NCBI RefSeq assembly: GCF_007828955.1
Contig: NZ_VIVR01000001.1
Coordinates: 1,550,001-1,614,000, forward strand
Source of the DNA: Kitasatospora atroaurantiaca
GTDB lineage: Bacteria > Actinomycetota > Actinomycetes > Streptomycetales > Streptomycetaceae
Length of the DNA stretch: 64,000 bases
Direction of reading: 5' to 3'
The notes under the pieces were generated by a model that searched no databases, was not told the DNA's origin, and was given only the letters and a program-made list of their open reading frames with translations. Both the position numbers and the translations under genes were made by a program. Positions 8,115 through 17,271 of this stretch are shown in pieces (within the stretch, counting starts at the first letter, position 1; every line of letters starts with the position of its first letter).

Positions 8115-11012
8115 TCAGTTGAACGGAATCCGCAGGACCGAGACGCTGCCCTGCGCCTGGCTCGCCCCGACTCGCAGCTGGGCCGGCCCGTTGCCGATGG
8201 CCGACCAGACCTCGACGCGGATGGTGCCGTGGTCGAGGTTGCCGAGCGTGCCGGTCGCGGAGAGCAGGCCGGCCCCCGCGCCCGAGTACCGCTCCCAGCC
8301 GGTGACCGGGTCGGTCGCGAAGTAGCGGAACGTCTCGACCCGGCTGAAGGTGCCGCTGCCGGTCAGGTCGTAGGAGACCCTGACCTGCTGCCCCAGCCCG
8401 ACGCCCGTCCCGGCGTCCACGTAGAGGTCGAAGTCCGTTGCCGCGCCGGAACGCAGGGTGCCGCTGACGTTACGGATCTCGTAGACCTTGGCCTGGTACG
8501 GCGTGCCGTCGTGGTTGGCGCCGCCCGCCGAGGGGATGGTGTCCACGGCGGCCGCGGCACCGTACGCCGTGGACAGCGCGCCGCCGGCCTGCAGGTAGAA
8601 GGTGTTGCCGGTGGTCGCGGGCACGGTCGACGTCGGGCTGGGGGTAGGGGTAGGGGTGGGTGAGGGCGAGCCGGTGGTCCCGCCGCTGCCGCCGTCCTGG
8701 AAGGAGCCCCGCTCGCTCGCCGTGGAGCGCGCCGGCACCGTCAGTGTCGTGCCGTCCGAGAAGTGGACCGCCCGCGCCGCCGTACCGTAGTTGTGCGCCA
8801 CGTGCGTCCGGGTCGCGCCGTTGACGAAGACGGCCGCCGTCGGGGTGTCGGCGGTGACCGCCGGGTCGAGCGTGCCGAGCGAGGCCAGGTTGTAGATCCA
8901 GTGGTACGTGTGCGCCTTGGACTCGCCCTCCTCCGGGGTGTAACCGCCGATTCCGCTGTCCCAGTTGGCCTTGGCGGCAGCCGGGTCGGCCAGTGCCTGG
9001 AACTCCCAGAGCAGGTCGCGCCAGTCGGTGAAGGCTCCCCCGTTGTTGGCCTTCAGTTCGGCCAGATTGGCCTTGATCTCGTCCTGGCGGCGCGCCAGGT
9101 AGAGCGAACCGCCGGTCACCGGGAGCACGTTGATCCCGTGGATCATGCCGGGGCTGGCCGTCCACCAGGTCGAGTACGCGGCCCCGCTGCCCCAGACCAT
9201 GCCGACCGTGTGGTGGCCGAAGCTCGCCGGGAACACCGCGTGGTCCGCGTCGAACCAGTACTGCTCCACCGCGTTGGCCTCGGTGGTGTAGAGATAGATG
9301 CCGAGGTCGCGCAGCGCGCCGTCCCCGGTGGCGGAGCCGTAAAGGATGAGCCCGGAGCTGAAGTTGAGCGACTCGGAGGAGGACTCCTCGTTGTTGCCGG
9401 CCGCGAAGCCCTCGTGTCCGGAGGCCCAGCCCTGGCCCGCGTACGGGTCGAAGTTGCGCAGCAGCGGGAAGCGGGTGTCGGTGCGGTCGCTGTTGGCGGC
9501 GTCCTTGGCGAGCAGCTTGACCATGCCGCCCCAGGCGGAGTCGGCGGCCCAGGCGGAGTCGTAGCGGGCCACGGTGGCAGCGGCCTGGACGAAGTAACCG
9601 TAGTGGAAGTGGTGGTCGTTGAGCTCGGCGTCCGTGCCGTAGGAGGCCGGGTAGCCGATCAGCGTCTTCCAGGTGCTGTCGTACGCGAAGCCCGGCGAGC
9701 CGCCGCCGGTGAACCAGGTCTGCATCTTGCCCTTGATCAGGCCGAGCAGCTTGTCACGCGTCGCGGCGTCACCCAACTGGTCAGCGATCGGTACGAGTTG
9801 GGCCAGCCGCCCGAGGGCCTTGCCGGTCCAGTAGGTGTCGGTGGCGGCCAGGAACGGGTCGCTCGCGTTGGCCTGGTCCCGGACGTACGCCGCCAGCGCG
9901 GCCCGGTCGTAGGAACCGACGTCCGGCAGCGAGGGCAGTACGCCGCCGACGCTCTGCACGGTGGTGAAGCCGCTTCCCTGGCGCACCTTCATCTGCCCGC
10001 GCGGCGAGGTGTACGTGAGCGAGGTCAGCGCGTCGCCGGTGGCGAGCCACTGGTGGCGGTAGAGCGCGAGGAGGGTGCCGGTCTGGCTGCCCTCCTGCGG
10101 CGTGGTGGTCGCGGTGTAGGTGGTCGACAGCGTCCCGTTGGCGGCCTGGTAGCTCCAGGTGACCTTGGTGTCGGTGACGAAGCTGTAGGCATAGGTGCGG
10201 AACAGGGCCAGGTCGGCCTGCGAGGGCAGGACGGCGACCGAGTAGTAGTCCTTGGCGCCGAGGGCCGCGCTCAGTGTGCTGCCGTTGACCGTCCAGCTGG
10301 TGCCGGTCGGGGCGAAGAGCCCGTAGTTGTGGCCGCCGACGGTGATGCCGAGGACGTTGCCCTGGTTGGAGAAGACCGTCGGGGTGCCGGCTGCGGTGAC
10401 CTGGGCCGCGCCGCCGGTGGCGTGGGCGTAGACGTAAGGGAGCCCGTGGCCGATGGTCGCGGAGAAGGTGTGGGCGCCGTCGGCCCAGTACGGGGTGACG
10501 GTCCAGTCGGACCAGCCGTCGACCTTGGTGTCCGGGGAGTTGAGACCGGCCACGCCGAGGGTGAGGTCGCGGGTGTGGGTGAAGTCGTACTGGCGGCCGT
10601 CGGAGGTGACGGTCGGCGTGGTCGGGTAGCCGACCTCCAACCCCCCGGCGGCCGCCTTGAAGGTGAAGGGGTGGGCGTAGAGGTTCTCCGAGTACGGGTT
10701 GCCCGCATAGCGCTGGTAGATCAGCGAGGACCACCAGTCGTTGGTCGGCGCGGCCTTGCCGGCCATCCGAGCGGTGACCTTGGGGGTGACCGGCGCACCG
10801 TCGGAGTTGGTGGGCCCGACGGTACCGGCGGGGCGGCTGTCGCTGTAGGAGCCGAGCCCGACCGGGACGGTCGCCGCGGAGGCGCTGCCCGCGCCGACCG
10901 TGGCGGTGAGGGCGGCCGCCGCGGCGAGGGCGAGGGCGGTGATCGCGGCGGCCGGGCGGCGGAGGGATCTGGTGCGAGGGCTGGCGCGATGGAGCTGGCG
11001 TGGCGGCTTCAT
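8115..11012 (-). CDS. Secreted GH81 endo-1,3-beta-glucanase with C-terminal carbohydrate-binding module
   Basis: The ATG at 11012 has GAGGTG seven bases upstream; the frame stays open further 5' but without a binding site. The protein is 965 residues long. A Sec signal peptide ends at ASA-AT near residue 46. Family GH81 is shown by DAELNDHHFHYGYF near residue 460, which carries the catalytic aspartate region, and by EGFAAGNNEESSSESLNF near 535-552 with the conserved glutamates. A Pro/Thr/Ser linker near 775-800 leads to a beta-rich module of about 165 residues that resembles a CBM56-type beta-1,3-glucan binder (inference). The enzyme would cut laminarin or fungal cell-wall glucan outside the cell. 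It is divergent from the importer genes, and a LacI-type palindrome lies 36 bases before its start. Confidence 0.93.
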   Translation of the reverse strand: MKPPRQLHRASPRTRSLRRPAAAITALALAAAAALTATVGAGSASAATVPVGLGSYSDSRPAGTVGPTNSDGAPVTPKVTARMAGKAAPTNDWWSSLIYQRYAGNPYSENLYAHPFTFKAAAGGLEVGYPTTPTVTSDGRQYDFTHTRDLTLGVAGLNSPDTKVDGWSDWTVTPYWADGAHTFSATIGHGLPYVYAHATGGAAQVTAAGTPTVFSNQGNVLGITVGGHNYGLFAPTGTSWTVNGSTLSAALGAKDYYSVAVLPSQADLALFRTYAYSFVTDTKVTWSYQAANGTLSTTYTATTTPQEGSQTGTLLALYRHQWLATGDALTSLTYTSPRGQMKVRQGSGFTTVQSVGGVLPSLPDVGSYDRAALAAYVRDQANASDPFLAATDTYWTGKALGRLAQLVPIADQLGDAATRDKLLGLIKGKMQTWFTGGGSPGFAYDSTWKTLIGYPASYGTDAELNDHHFHYGYFVQAAATVARYDSAWAADSAWGGMVKLLAKDAANSDRTDTRFPLLRNFDPYAGQGWASGHEGFAAGNNEESSSESLNFSSGLILYGSATGDGALRDLGIYLYTTEANAVEQYWFDADHAVFPASFGHHTVGMVWGSGAAYSTWWTASPGMIHGINVLPVTGGSLYLARRQDEIKANLAELKANNGGAFTDWRDLLWEFQALADPAAAKANWDSGIGGYTPEEGESKAHTYHWIYNLASLGTLDPAVTADTPTAAVFVNGATRTHVAHNYGTAARAVHFSDGTTLTVPARSTASERGSFQDGGSGGTTGSPSPTPTPTPSPTSTVPATTGNTFYLQAGGALSTAYGAAAAVDTIPSAGGANHDGTPYQAKVYEIRNVSGTLRSGAATDFDLYVDAGTGVGLGQQVRVSYDLTGSGTFSRVETFRYFATDPVTGWERYSGAGAGLLSATGTLGNLDHGTIRVEVWSAIGNGPAQLRVGASQAQGSVSVLRIPFN

Positions 11013-11047
11013 GGGGTGGCACCTCGGGTGGGGGGCATGGGAACGAG

Positions 11048-11061
11048 TGAGAGCGCTCTCA
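11048..11061. promoter_or_regulatory. LacI-type operator proximal to GH81 gene
   Basis: The perfect 14-bp palindrome TGAGAGCGCTCTCA has the central CG and GAGAGCGCTCTC core of LacI/CebR-type operators (CebR box TGGGAGCGCTCCCA). It lies 36 bases upstream of the glucanase ATG, inside its expected promoter. Confidence 0.85.
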
Positions 11062-11233
11062 GCTTTCGGACCGTAGAGGTGTCCGAGGAGGGGTGTCAAC
11101 GGCCAGGGCGAGATCCGCGCCGACTCCTCGATGTTCACCTTCCAAACGCACAGCTGGGCCAACTCCCGAGATTACGTTCAGGTTTCGACCTCTTGACGGG
11201 AGAACGGACCGCCCGGCAGTCTCCTCGCAACGA

Positions 11234-11249
11234 CTGAGAGCGCTCTCAG
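11234..11249. promoter_or_regulatory. LacI-type operator proximal to sugar importer operon
   Basis: CTGAGAGCGCTCTCAG is a perfect 16-bp palindrome with the same 14-bp core as the site at 11048. It lies 61 bases upstream of the importer's binding-protein ATG. The two sites are centred 187 bp apart and frame the divergent promoter region, so one repressor could control both arms, possibly with looping. Confidence 0.85.
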
Positions 11250-11309
11250 CCTCGATCTCAGAGTCCGACCAGTCGTCCACCCACCTCAGCCGCGCCAGGA
11301 GGCATCCCC

Positions 11310-12635
11310 ATGCGCCCCTTCAGAGCCCGCCGCACCACCGCCGCCGTCGGCAGTGCCGCCCTCGCCGCCACCATGCTCCTCACCGCCTGCAGCTCCGGCA
11401 CGGCCGGCTCGAAGGACAACGCCGGCGGCGACGGCAAGGTCACCCTCACGATCGACCTCTTCGGCACCTTCGGGTTCAAGGAGACCGGCCTCTACGACGA
11501 GTACATGGCGGCGCACCCGAACATCACCATCAAGCAGACCGACACCCAGGACGAGGGCCAGTACTGGCAGGCACTGCAGACCAAGCTCGCCGGCGGCGGC
11601 GGGCTCGCGGACATCCAGGGCCTGGAGGTCGGCCGGATCGCCAGCGTCGTCCAGAAGCAGGCCGACAAGTTCGCCGACCTCAAGACCCTCGGGCTCGGCG
11701 GCGTCAACGACGACCTGGTGCCCTGGAAGGGCGCGGCCGTCAGGACCGCCGACGGCAAGGTGCTCGGCGCCGGTACGGACATCGGCCCGGAGGCGATCTG
11801 CTTCCGTACCGACCTCTTCAAGGCGGCCGGCCTGCCCACCGACCGCACCGAGCTGGCCGCCAAGTGGTCCAGCTGGGACGGTTACCTGGCCCTGGGGAAG
11901 CAGTACGTCACCAAGGCAGCAGGCGGGTCCGCCCCCGAAGGGAACAAGTGGACGGACAGCGCGGCCGGGATGTTCACCGCCGAGGTCGGCCAGGAGAAGG
12001 TCCGCTACGCCGACGAGAGCGGAAAGCCGGTGTACGACAAGAGCCCGGCCGTGCAGACCGCGTGGGCCAACTCCACCAAGCTGGTCGCCGACGGCCTCTC
12101 GGCCAAGCTGCCGCAGTGGACGCCGGAGTGGAACAAGGCCTTCAGCACCGGCAAGTTCGCCACCCTCAGCTGCCCCGCCTGGATGATCGGCTACATCAAG
12201 GGCCAGGCCGGCGAGGCCTTCGCGGGCAAGTGGGACATCGCGGCCGGCCCCGGCAAGACCGGCAACTGGGGCGGCTCCTACCTGGCGATCCCGAGAAGCT
12301 CCAAGCACCAGAAGGAGGCCGCCGAGCTGATCAAGTGGCTCAACGCCAAGGAGCAGCAGGCCAAGCTCTTCACCAAGCAGGGCTCCTTCCCCTCCAGCAC
12401 CGGCGCCCAGGCCGCGATCAAAACCGTGAAGGACCCGTACTTCAACAACGCGCCGATCGGCGAGATCTTCAGCGAGTCAGCGGCCAACATGCCCGCCCAG
12501 GTGCTCGGCACCGACGACGGCGTGATCGGCAAGGCGTTCACCGACGCCCTGGGCGAGGTGGAGCGCACCGGCACCGCCCCGGCCACCGCCTGGCAGCACG
12601 CCCTGGACAACATCAAGAAGGCCAGCGGTAACTGA
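11310..12635 (+). CDS. ABC sugar importer, extracellular solute-binding lipoprotein (CebE-like)
   Basis: This 441-residue family-1 solute-binding protein has a lipobox LLTAC with Cys27 as the predicted lipidated residue, so it should be anchored outside the membrane. ITIKQTDTQDEGQYWQALQTKL and AGGGGLADIQGLEVG are typical of the cluster that includes CebE. AGGAGG sits seven bases before the ATG. It is first in an operon with two permeases and a GH1 beta-glucosidase and is divergent from a beta-1,3-glucanase. The likely substrates are therefore beta-gluco-oligosaccharides such as laminari-oligosaccharides, though cellobiose is possible. No ATPase gene is present; Streptomyces importers of this class usually share MsiK. 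Confidence 0.93.
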   Translation: MRPFRARRTTAAVGSAALAATMLLTACSSGTAGSKDNAGGDGKVTLTIDLFGTFGFKETGLYDEYMAAHPNITIKQTDTQDEGQYWQALQTKLAGGGGLADIQGLEVGRIASVVQKQADKFADLKTLGLGGVNDDLVPWKGAAVRTADGKVLGAGTDIGPEAICFRTDLFKAAGLPTDRTELAAKWSSWDGYLALGKQYVTKAAGGSAPEGNKWTDSAAGMFTAEVGQEKVRYADESGKPVYDKSPAVQTAWANSTKLVADGLSAKLPQWTPEWNKAFSTGKFATLSCPAWMIGYIKGQAGEAFAGKWDIAAGPGKTGNWGGSYLAIPRSSKHQKEAAELIKWLNAKEQQAKLFTKQGSFPSSTGAQAAIKTVKDPYFNNAPIGEIFSESAANMPAQVLGTDDGVIGKAFTDALGEVERTGTAPATAWQHALDNIKKASGN

Positions 12636-12645
12636 CGCCTCATCA

Positions 12646-12676
12646 CCTCTCTCCCGAGGACTCCTCGGGAGAGAGG
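12646..12676 (+). terminator. Intercistronic hairpin between binding protein and permease genes
   Basis: A stem of 13 or more base pairs (CCTCTCTCCCGAG against its complement) lies entirely in the 59-bp gap between the binding-protein and first permease genes. Hairpins here commonly act as partial terminators or 3' stabilisers that keep binding protein in excess over permease. Confidence 0.75.
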
Positions 12677-12694
12677 GCCCACCGAAGGACCACC

Positions 12695-13642
12695 ATGGCC
12701 ACAATCTCCCGGCCCGCCCCCGCCCTCCCCGCGCAGGCCACCCGCGCCGCGCGGCCGCGCTGGGGCGCCCGGCTCGCCCCGTACGGCTATCTCGCCCCGT
12801 TCTTCGTCCTGTTCGCGGCCTTCGGGCTGTTCCCGCTGCTCTACACGGCGTACGTCTCGCTGCACCGCGTCGAGCTGCAGACGGCGGACCGGATGGACTG
12901 GCTGGGCCTGCAGAACTACACGCGTCTCTTCGAGGACCCGTTCTTCTGGAACGCGCTGCGCAACACCTTCACCATCGGTGTGCTGTCGACCGTCCCCCAG
13001 CTGCTCCTGGCGCTCGGTCTGGCCCACCTGCTCAACTACCGCCTGCGCGGCCGGACCTTCTTCCGGGTCGCGATGCTGATGCCGTACGCCACCTCGGTCG
13101 CCGCGGCCACCCTGGTCTTCGCCCAGCTCTTCGGGCGCGACTACGGGCTGATCAACTGGGTGCTGGCCGGCGTCGGGCTGAGCCCGGTGGACTGGCAGGC
13201 CGACACCTGGGCCTCGCAGTTCGGCGTCTCGGCGATCGTCACCTGGCGCTGGACCGGCTACAACGCGCTGATCTACCTGGCCGGGATGCAGGCCATCCCC
13301 GGCGAGCTGTACGAGTCGGCGGCGATGGACGGCGCCTCGCGCTGGCAGCAGTTCCGCCATGTGACCGTCCCCGGCCTGCGGCCCACGATCATCTTCACCG
13401 TGGTGGTCTCGACGATCGGCGCCTCCCAGCTGTTCGGCGAGCCCCTGCTGTACGAGGGCAACGCGGGCGGCGGGATCTCGCACCAGTACCAGACCCTCGG
13501 GCTCTACATGTACGAGCAGGGCTGGAGCTTCTTCCACCTCGGCCGGGCGGCGGCCGTGGCCTGGGTGATGTTCCTGCTGATCGTCGTACTCGCCCTGATC
13601 AACGCGGCGATCGCCGCCCGTCGCAACCGTACGGACCGGTGA
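12695..13642 (+). CDS. ABC sugar importer permease, MalF/CebF type
   Basis: A 315-residue integral membrane protein with a Pro/Ala/Arg-rich cytoplasmic N-terminus and about six membrane segments, the first starting at YGYLAPFFVLFAAFGLFPLL. The cytoplasmic EAA loop that docks the ATPase is ELYESAAMDGASRWQQFRHV near residues 206-225. It pairs with the next gene, whose GTG start overlaps this stop codon by four bases (GTGA), so the two permeases are translationally coupled. Confidence 0.93.
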   Translation: MATISRPAPALPAQATRAARPRWGARLAPYGYLAPFFVLFAAFGLFPLLYTAYVSLHRVELQTADRMDWLGLQNYTRLFEDPFFWNALRNTFTIGVLSTVPQLLLALGLAHLLNYRLRGRTFFRVAMLMPYATSVAAATLVFAQLFGRDYGLINWVLAGVGLSPVDWQADTWASQFGVSAIVTWRWTGYNALIYLAGMQAIPGELYESAAMDGASRWQQFRHVTVPGLRPTIIFTVVVSTIGASQLFGEPLLYEGNAGGGISHQYQTLGLYMYEQGWSFFHLGRAAAVAWVMFLLIVVLALINAAIAARRNRTDR

Positions 13643-14478
13643 CACCCGTGATGAAACGCTCGCCCCTGCAGGGTGGTCCGCTCGCCTATGCCGTGCTGAC
13701 GGCCGCCACGCTGGCCTTCGTCTTCCCGTTCTACTGGACGCTGGTGGCCGCCAGCCGGAGCAACTCCGAGCTCAGCGCGGCGACTCCGGCGCTCACACCC
13801 GGCCCGAACCTGTTCCACAACATCGGCGAGGCACTGCAACAGGCCTCGATCGGCACCGCGTTGCTCAACTCACTGCTGGTCTCCACCGCCGTCACGGCGG
13901 GCGTGGTGCTCTCCTCCACGCTGGCGGGCTTCGCCTTCGCCAAGCTCCGCTTCCGGGGGCGAGGGCTGCTGCTGGCCGTCACGGTCGGGACGATGATGAT
14001 CCCGCCGCAGCTCGGGGTGATCCCGCTCTTCATGGTGATCGTCAAGCTGGACCTGCAGAACAAGCTGCCCGCCGTGATCCTGCCCTCGCTGGTGTCCGCC
14101 TTCGGGGTGTTCTTCATGCGGCAGTTCCTGATCCAGGCGCTGCCGGACGAGCTGATCGAGGCCGGGCGGATGGACGGCGCGTCCAGCCTGCGGATCTTCC
14201 GCAGCATCGTGCTGCCGGTGGCCCGTCCGGGGATGGCCGTGCTCGGGATGCTCACCTTCATGGCCACCTGGAACGACTTCTTCTGGCCGATCGTGGCGCT
14301 GAGTTCGCAGAACCCCACCGTGCAGGTGGCCCTCAAGTCGCTCGGTCAGGGGTACGTCCCCGACCAGTCGATCATCATGGCCGGCACGCTGCTTGGCACC
14401 CTCCCCGTCCTGGTGGTCTTCGGGCTGCTCGGCCGCCAGATCGTCGGCGGCATCATGCAGGGCGCCGTCAAGGGCTGA
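13639..14478 (+). CDS. ABC sugar importer permease, MalG/CebG type
   Basis: A 279-residue partner permease with about six membrane segments. Its EAA loop is ELIEAGRMDGASSLRIFRSI. The GTG start lies within the GTGA overlap with the upstream permease; an ATG four codons on is the alternative. NDFFWPIVALSS near residue 215 is the usual motif before the last membrane segments in this subfamily. It completes the membrane channel for oligosaccharide import. Confidence 0.93.
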   Translation: MTPVMKRSPLQGGPLAYAVLTAATLAFVFPFYWTLVAASRSNSELSAATPALTPGPNLFHNIGEALQQASIGTALLNSLLVSTAVTAGVVLSSTLAGFAFAKLRFRGRGLLLAVTVGTMMIPPQLGVIPLFMVIVKLDLQNKLPAVILPSLVSAFGVFFMRQFLIQALPDELIEAGRMDGASSLRIFRSIVLPVARPGMAVLGMLTFMATWNDFFWPIVALSSQNPTVQVALKSLGQGYVPDQSIIMAGTLLGTLPVLVVFGLLGRQIVGGIMQGAVKG

Positions 14479-14496
14479 CCCTCGTACTCTTCAACC

Positions 14497-15945
14497 ATGG
14501 AAGGCGACATGTCCGTAGAGGCCCTGCCCGCTCCTGTCCGTACCGGAACTCCGACCGGATTCCCCACCGGCTTCGTCTGGGGCGCCGCCACCGCCGCGTA
14601 CCAGATCGAGGGCGCCGCCGCCGAGGACGGCCGGACGCCGTCCATCTGGGACACCTTCAGCCGCACGCCCGGCAAGGTCCGCAACGGCGACACCGGCGAC
14701 ATCGCCGCGGACCACTACCACCGCTACCGCGAGGACGTCGCGCTGATGGCCGAACTCGGCCTGGGTGCCTACCGGTTCTCGCTCTCCTGGCCGCGCATCC
14801 GGCCCGGCGGCACCGGCCCGGCCAACGCGGCCGGCCTCGACTTCTACGACCGCCTGGTCGACGAGCTGCTGGCCAAGGGCATCTCCCCCGTCGCCACGCT
14901 CTACCACTGGGACCTCCCGCAGGCCCTCGAGGACCTCGGCGGCTGGACCAACCGCGACACCGCCTACCGCTTCGCCGAGTACGCCGCCCTGGCGGCCGGC
15001 CGGCTGGGCGACCGCATCCCGACCTGGACGACGCTCAACGAGCCGTGGTGCAGCGCCTTCCTCGGCTACGGCTCCGGCGTGCACGCCCCCGGCCGGACCA
15101 GCCCCGCCGACGCCCTGACGGCCCATCACCACCTGCTGCTGGCGCACGGCCTCGGCACCGGAGCCCTGCGTGCCGCACTGCCCGCCGGGGCCGAGGTCTC
15201 GCTGACCCTCAACCTCGCCGCCGTGCGGGCCCTCACGGACGGCCCCGCCGATCTGGACGCGGCCCGCCGGATCGACGGCCTGGCCAACCGGATCTTCCTC
15301 GACCCGGTCTTCCACGGCAGCTACCCGGCCGACGTGCTGGCCGACACCGCGAAGGTCACCGACTGGTCCTTCGTCCACGACGGCGACCTCGCCGAGATCT
15401 CCCGGCCCATCGACTCGCTCGGCATCAACTACTACACGCCGACGGTGGTCGCCTCCGACGACCCGTCCGCCCCGGCGCCCCGCCAGGACGGCCACCAGGG
15501 CGAGCTGTCGCCGTGGCCCGCCGACCAGGGCATCCGCTTCCTGCCCGCCGAGGGCACCCGCACCGCGATGGGCTGGCCGGTCGACGCCGACGGGCTGTAC
15601 GAGCTGCTCACCCGACTGCGGGACGACCTGCCGGGCGTCCCCCTGCTGGTCACCGAGAACGGCGCCGCGTACGAGGACTACAGCGACCCGTCCGGCGCGG
15701 TGCACGACCCCGAGCGGGTGGCCTATCTGCACGCCCACCTGGACGCGGTGCGCCGTGCGGCCGCCGACGGGGCGCCGGTGCGCGGGTACTTCCTCTGGTC
15801 GCTGCTGGACAACTTCGAGTGGGCGTACGGCTACAGCAAGCGCTTCGGCATCGTGCACGTGGACTTCGCCAGCCAGCGGCGCACGCCGAAGGACAGCGCG
15901 CGCTGGTACGCCGAGGTGATCCGTACGGGCGAGCTGCCGTCCTGA
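14497..15945 (+). CDS. GH1 beta-glucosidase, intracellular
   Basis: The 482-residue enzyme has no signal peptide. GH1 signatures are clear: the N-terminal [19 protein letters not shown], the acid/base glutamate in TLNEPW (Glu182) and the nucleophile in [12 protein letters not shown] (Glu387), with [14 protein letters not shown] near the C-terminus. It would split imported beta-glucosides to glucose. It follows the permease by 18 bases. Two starts compete. ATG 14497 follows a TACTCT hexamer (14485-14490) by six bases, which would suit a leaderless internal transcript. ATG 14509 has GGAAGG just upstream. The protein is the last enzyme of the locus begun by the extracellular GH81. Confidence 0.95.
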   Translation: MEGDMSVEALPAPVRTGTPTGFPTGFVWGAATAAYQIEGAAAEDGRTPSIWDTFSRTPGKVRNGDTGDIAADHYHRYREDVALMAELGLGAYRFSLSWPRIRPGGTGPANAAGLDFYDRLVDELLAKGISPVATLYHWDLPQALEDLGGWTNRDTAYRFAEYAALAAGRLGDRIPTWTTLNEPWCSAFLGYGSGVHAPGRTSPADALTAHHHLLLAHGLGTGALRAALPAGAEVSLTLNLAAVRALTDGPADLDAARRIDGLANRIFLDPVFHGSYPADVLADTAKVTDWSFVHDGDLAEISRPIDSLGINYYTPTVVASDDPSAPAPRQDGHQGELSPWPADQGIRFLPAEGTRTAMGWPVDADGLYELLTRLRDDLPGVPLLVTENGAAYEDYSDPSGAVHDPERVAYLHAHLDAVRRAAADGAPVRGYFLWSLLDNFEWAYGYSKRFGIVHVDFASQRRTPKDSARWYAEVIRTGELPS

Positions 15946-16000
15946 ATCACCGCCGTCCAGAATTGCTGCTGTCCCGAACGGCTGCCGTCCTGAACCGCCG

Positions 16001-16038
16001 GGCGGCCGCCCCGGGTCCTGACACCCGGGGCGGCCGCC
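16001..16038. terminator. Bidirectional terminator after beta-glucosidase / rsgA
   Basis: A perfect 16-bp stem, rich in GGCGGCCGCCCCGGG, with a 6-base loop sits between the convergent beta-glucosidase and rsgA genes. It ends seven bases before the rsgA stop codon. Confidence 0.9.
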
Positions 16039-16045
16039 TGGCTCG

Positions 16046-17131
16046 TCAGGGCCGCGGCGGGCGGGCCGACTTGACGATGATCTTCCACTGGCGGGCACGC
16101 TCGGCACGCAGCCGGGCGTCCGTGCGCGAGGCGATCCACTCGTTCTCGCGCTGGAGCTTGAGATAGCTCTCCCACCTGCGCTCCGGCAGCACCCCGTCCG
16201 CGAGAGCGGCGGCCACCGCGCAGCCGGGCTCCGACCGGTGGCTGCAGTCGTGGAAGCGGCAGTTCTCCGCCAGCTCCTCGATCTCGGAGAAGGCCTGGGC
16301 CAGGCCCTCGCCGCCGTAGAGGCCGACCTCTCGGAGACCGGGAGTGTCGATCACCGCGCCGCCGCCGGGCAGCGGGATGAGCTCGCGGGTGGTGGTGGTG
16401 TGCCGGCCCTTGTTGTCGGTGGCGCGGGTCTGCTGGACGGCCATCACGTCCGTCCCGGCCAGCGCGTTGGTCAGGGTCGACTTGCCCGCGCCGGACTGCC
16501 CGATCAGCGCGGTGGAGCCCGGCGCGCAGGCGCGCAGCACGTCCAGGCCCTCGCCGGTCTCGGCGCTGACCACCAGCACCGTGACACCGGGGGCGATCTG
16601 CTCGACGTCGGCGCGGATGTGGTCGGCGTCGTCGACCAGGTCGGCCTTGGTGAGGACGACCAGCGGTTCGGCGCCGCTCTCCCAGGCCAGGGCGAGGAAG
16701 CGCTCGATCCGGCCGAGGTCCGGCTCGGCGGCGAGCGAGGCGGCGATCAGCACGGTGTCGATGTTGGCGGCGAGCACCTGGCCGTCCGAGCGGCCACCGG
16801 AACCCTTGCGGATGATGGCCGTACCGCGCGGCAGCAGGGCCGAGACGGTGGGCATCGGGTCGGCCGACAGGTCGACGGCCGCCCAGTCACCCGTGCACGG
16901 GCAGTCGATCGGGTTCGGGCTGCCCACCGGACGGGAGTCGGCCCGGACGGTGCGCAGCTCGCCCGACTCGGGGTCGGCGAGCACGACATCGCACTGGCCG
17001 CGGTCGACCCGGGCGATGCGCGCAGGGGTGAGCCCGGCCTCGGCGAGGGGGGCGAAGAGCTCGTCGAGCTCGGGAGTCCAGCCGTAGGCGGACAGGGTGG
17101 AGACGGTCGTGCTCAGGGATGCGTGGGACAA
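16046..17131 (-). CDS. rsgA: Ribosome biogenesis GTPase RsgA
   Basis: A 361-residue circularly permuted GTPase that matures the 30S subunit. The order of motifs shows the permutation: an OB-fold N-terminal domain, TKAD (G4) at residues 161-164, then the P-loop GQSGAGKST at 211-219 and DTPG at 262-265. A C-terminal Zn knuckle follows with Cys/His residues between 291 and 304 (CRFHDCSH...C). The start is TTG with a weak GAAGGG about ten bases upstream. A short leader ORF and complementary RNA segments lie just 5', so expression may be controlled by attenuation. Confidence 0.95.
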   Translation of the reverse strand: MSHASLSTTVSTLSAYGWTPELDELFAPLAEAGLTPARIARVDRGQCDVVLADPESGELRTVRADSRPVGSPNPIDCPCTGDWAAVDLSADPMPTVSALLPRGTAIIRKGSGGRSDGQVLAANIDTVLIAASLAAEPDLGRIERFLALAWESGAEPLVVLTKADLVDDADHIRADVEQIAPGVTVLVVSAETGEGLDVLRACAPGSTALIGQSGAGKSTLTNALAGTDVMAVQQTRATDNKGRHTTTTRELIPLPGGGAVIDTPGLREVGLYGGEGLAQAFSEIEELAENCRFHDCSHRSEPGCAVAAALADGVLPERRWESYLKLQRENEWIASRTDARLRAERARQWKIIVKSARPPRP

Positions 17132-17172
17132 CGCAGTGGGCCCTTCGGGAGGAATGCGATCCCGGCGGGTCT

Positions 17173-17253
17173 ACGGCTGCGCGAGAGTGCTCTCGTACGT
17201 CAGCCGGCGGCCGGGCGGAAGAGGTGGGTGCGAGTGCTGCCCTGGGCAGCCGT
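17173..17253 (-). promoter_or_regulatory. Candidate attenuator region upstream of rsgA
   Basis: On the rsgA strand, ACGGCTGC (17253-17246, within the leader ORF) is perfectly complementary to GCAGCCGT (17180-17173) beyond the leader stop. GCTGCC of the same first segment can instead pair locally with GGCAGC (17241-17236) across a 3-base loop. These are mutually exclusive structures, as in translation-coupled attenuators. No U tract follows, so a translational or Rho-type mechanism would be needed. Confidence 0.45.
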
Positions 17254-17271
17254 GACGACGGTGACAGCCAC
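17200..17271 (-). CDS. Putative 23-residue leader peptide of rsgA
   Basis: The GTG at 17271 is preceded by AGGAGG (17287-17282) at a 10-base spacing, a far better ribosome binding site than that of rsgA itself. The frame encodes a short peptide beginning VAVTVVTAAQGS and ending HLFRPAAG, then TGA 68 bases before the rsgA start. A TAGGAT hexamer at 17393-17388 could be the -10, giving a 5' leader of about 250 bases. Function is inferred from position only. The peptide family was not recognised. Confidence 0.5.
   Translation of the reverse strand: MAVTVVTAAQGSTRTHLFRPAAG

Noticed and set aside
15934..15994. Direct repeat GCTGCCGTCCTGAA at the end of the beta-glucosidase gene and about 45 bases later
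   Set aside because: It is short, one copy is coding, and repeats of this size are expected in such GC-rich DNA.
17182..17195. CGAGAGTGCTCTCG, resembling the LacI palindromes at 11 kb
   Set aside because: It has a mismatch at the central CG that LacI-type operators need, and it lies in the rsgA leader rather than at a sugar promoter. It was treated as part of the leader fold.
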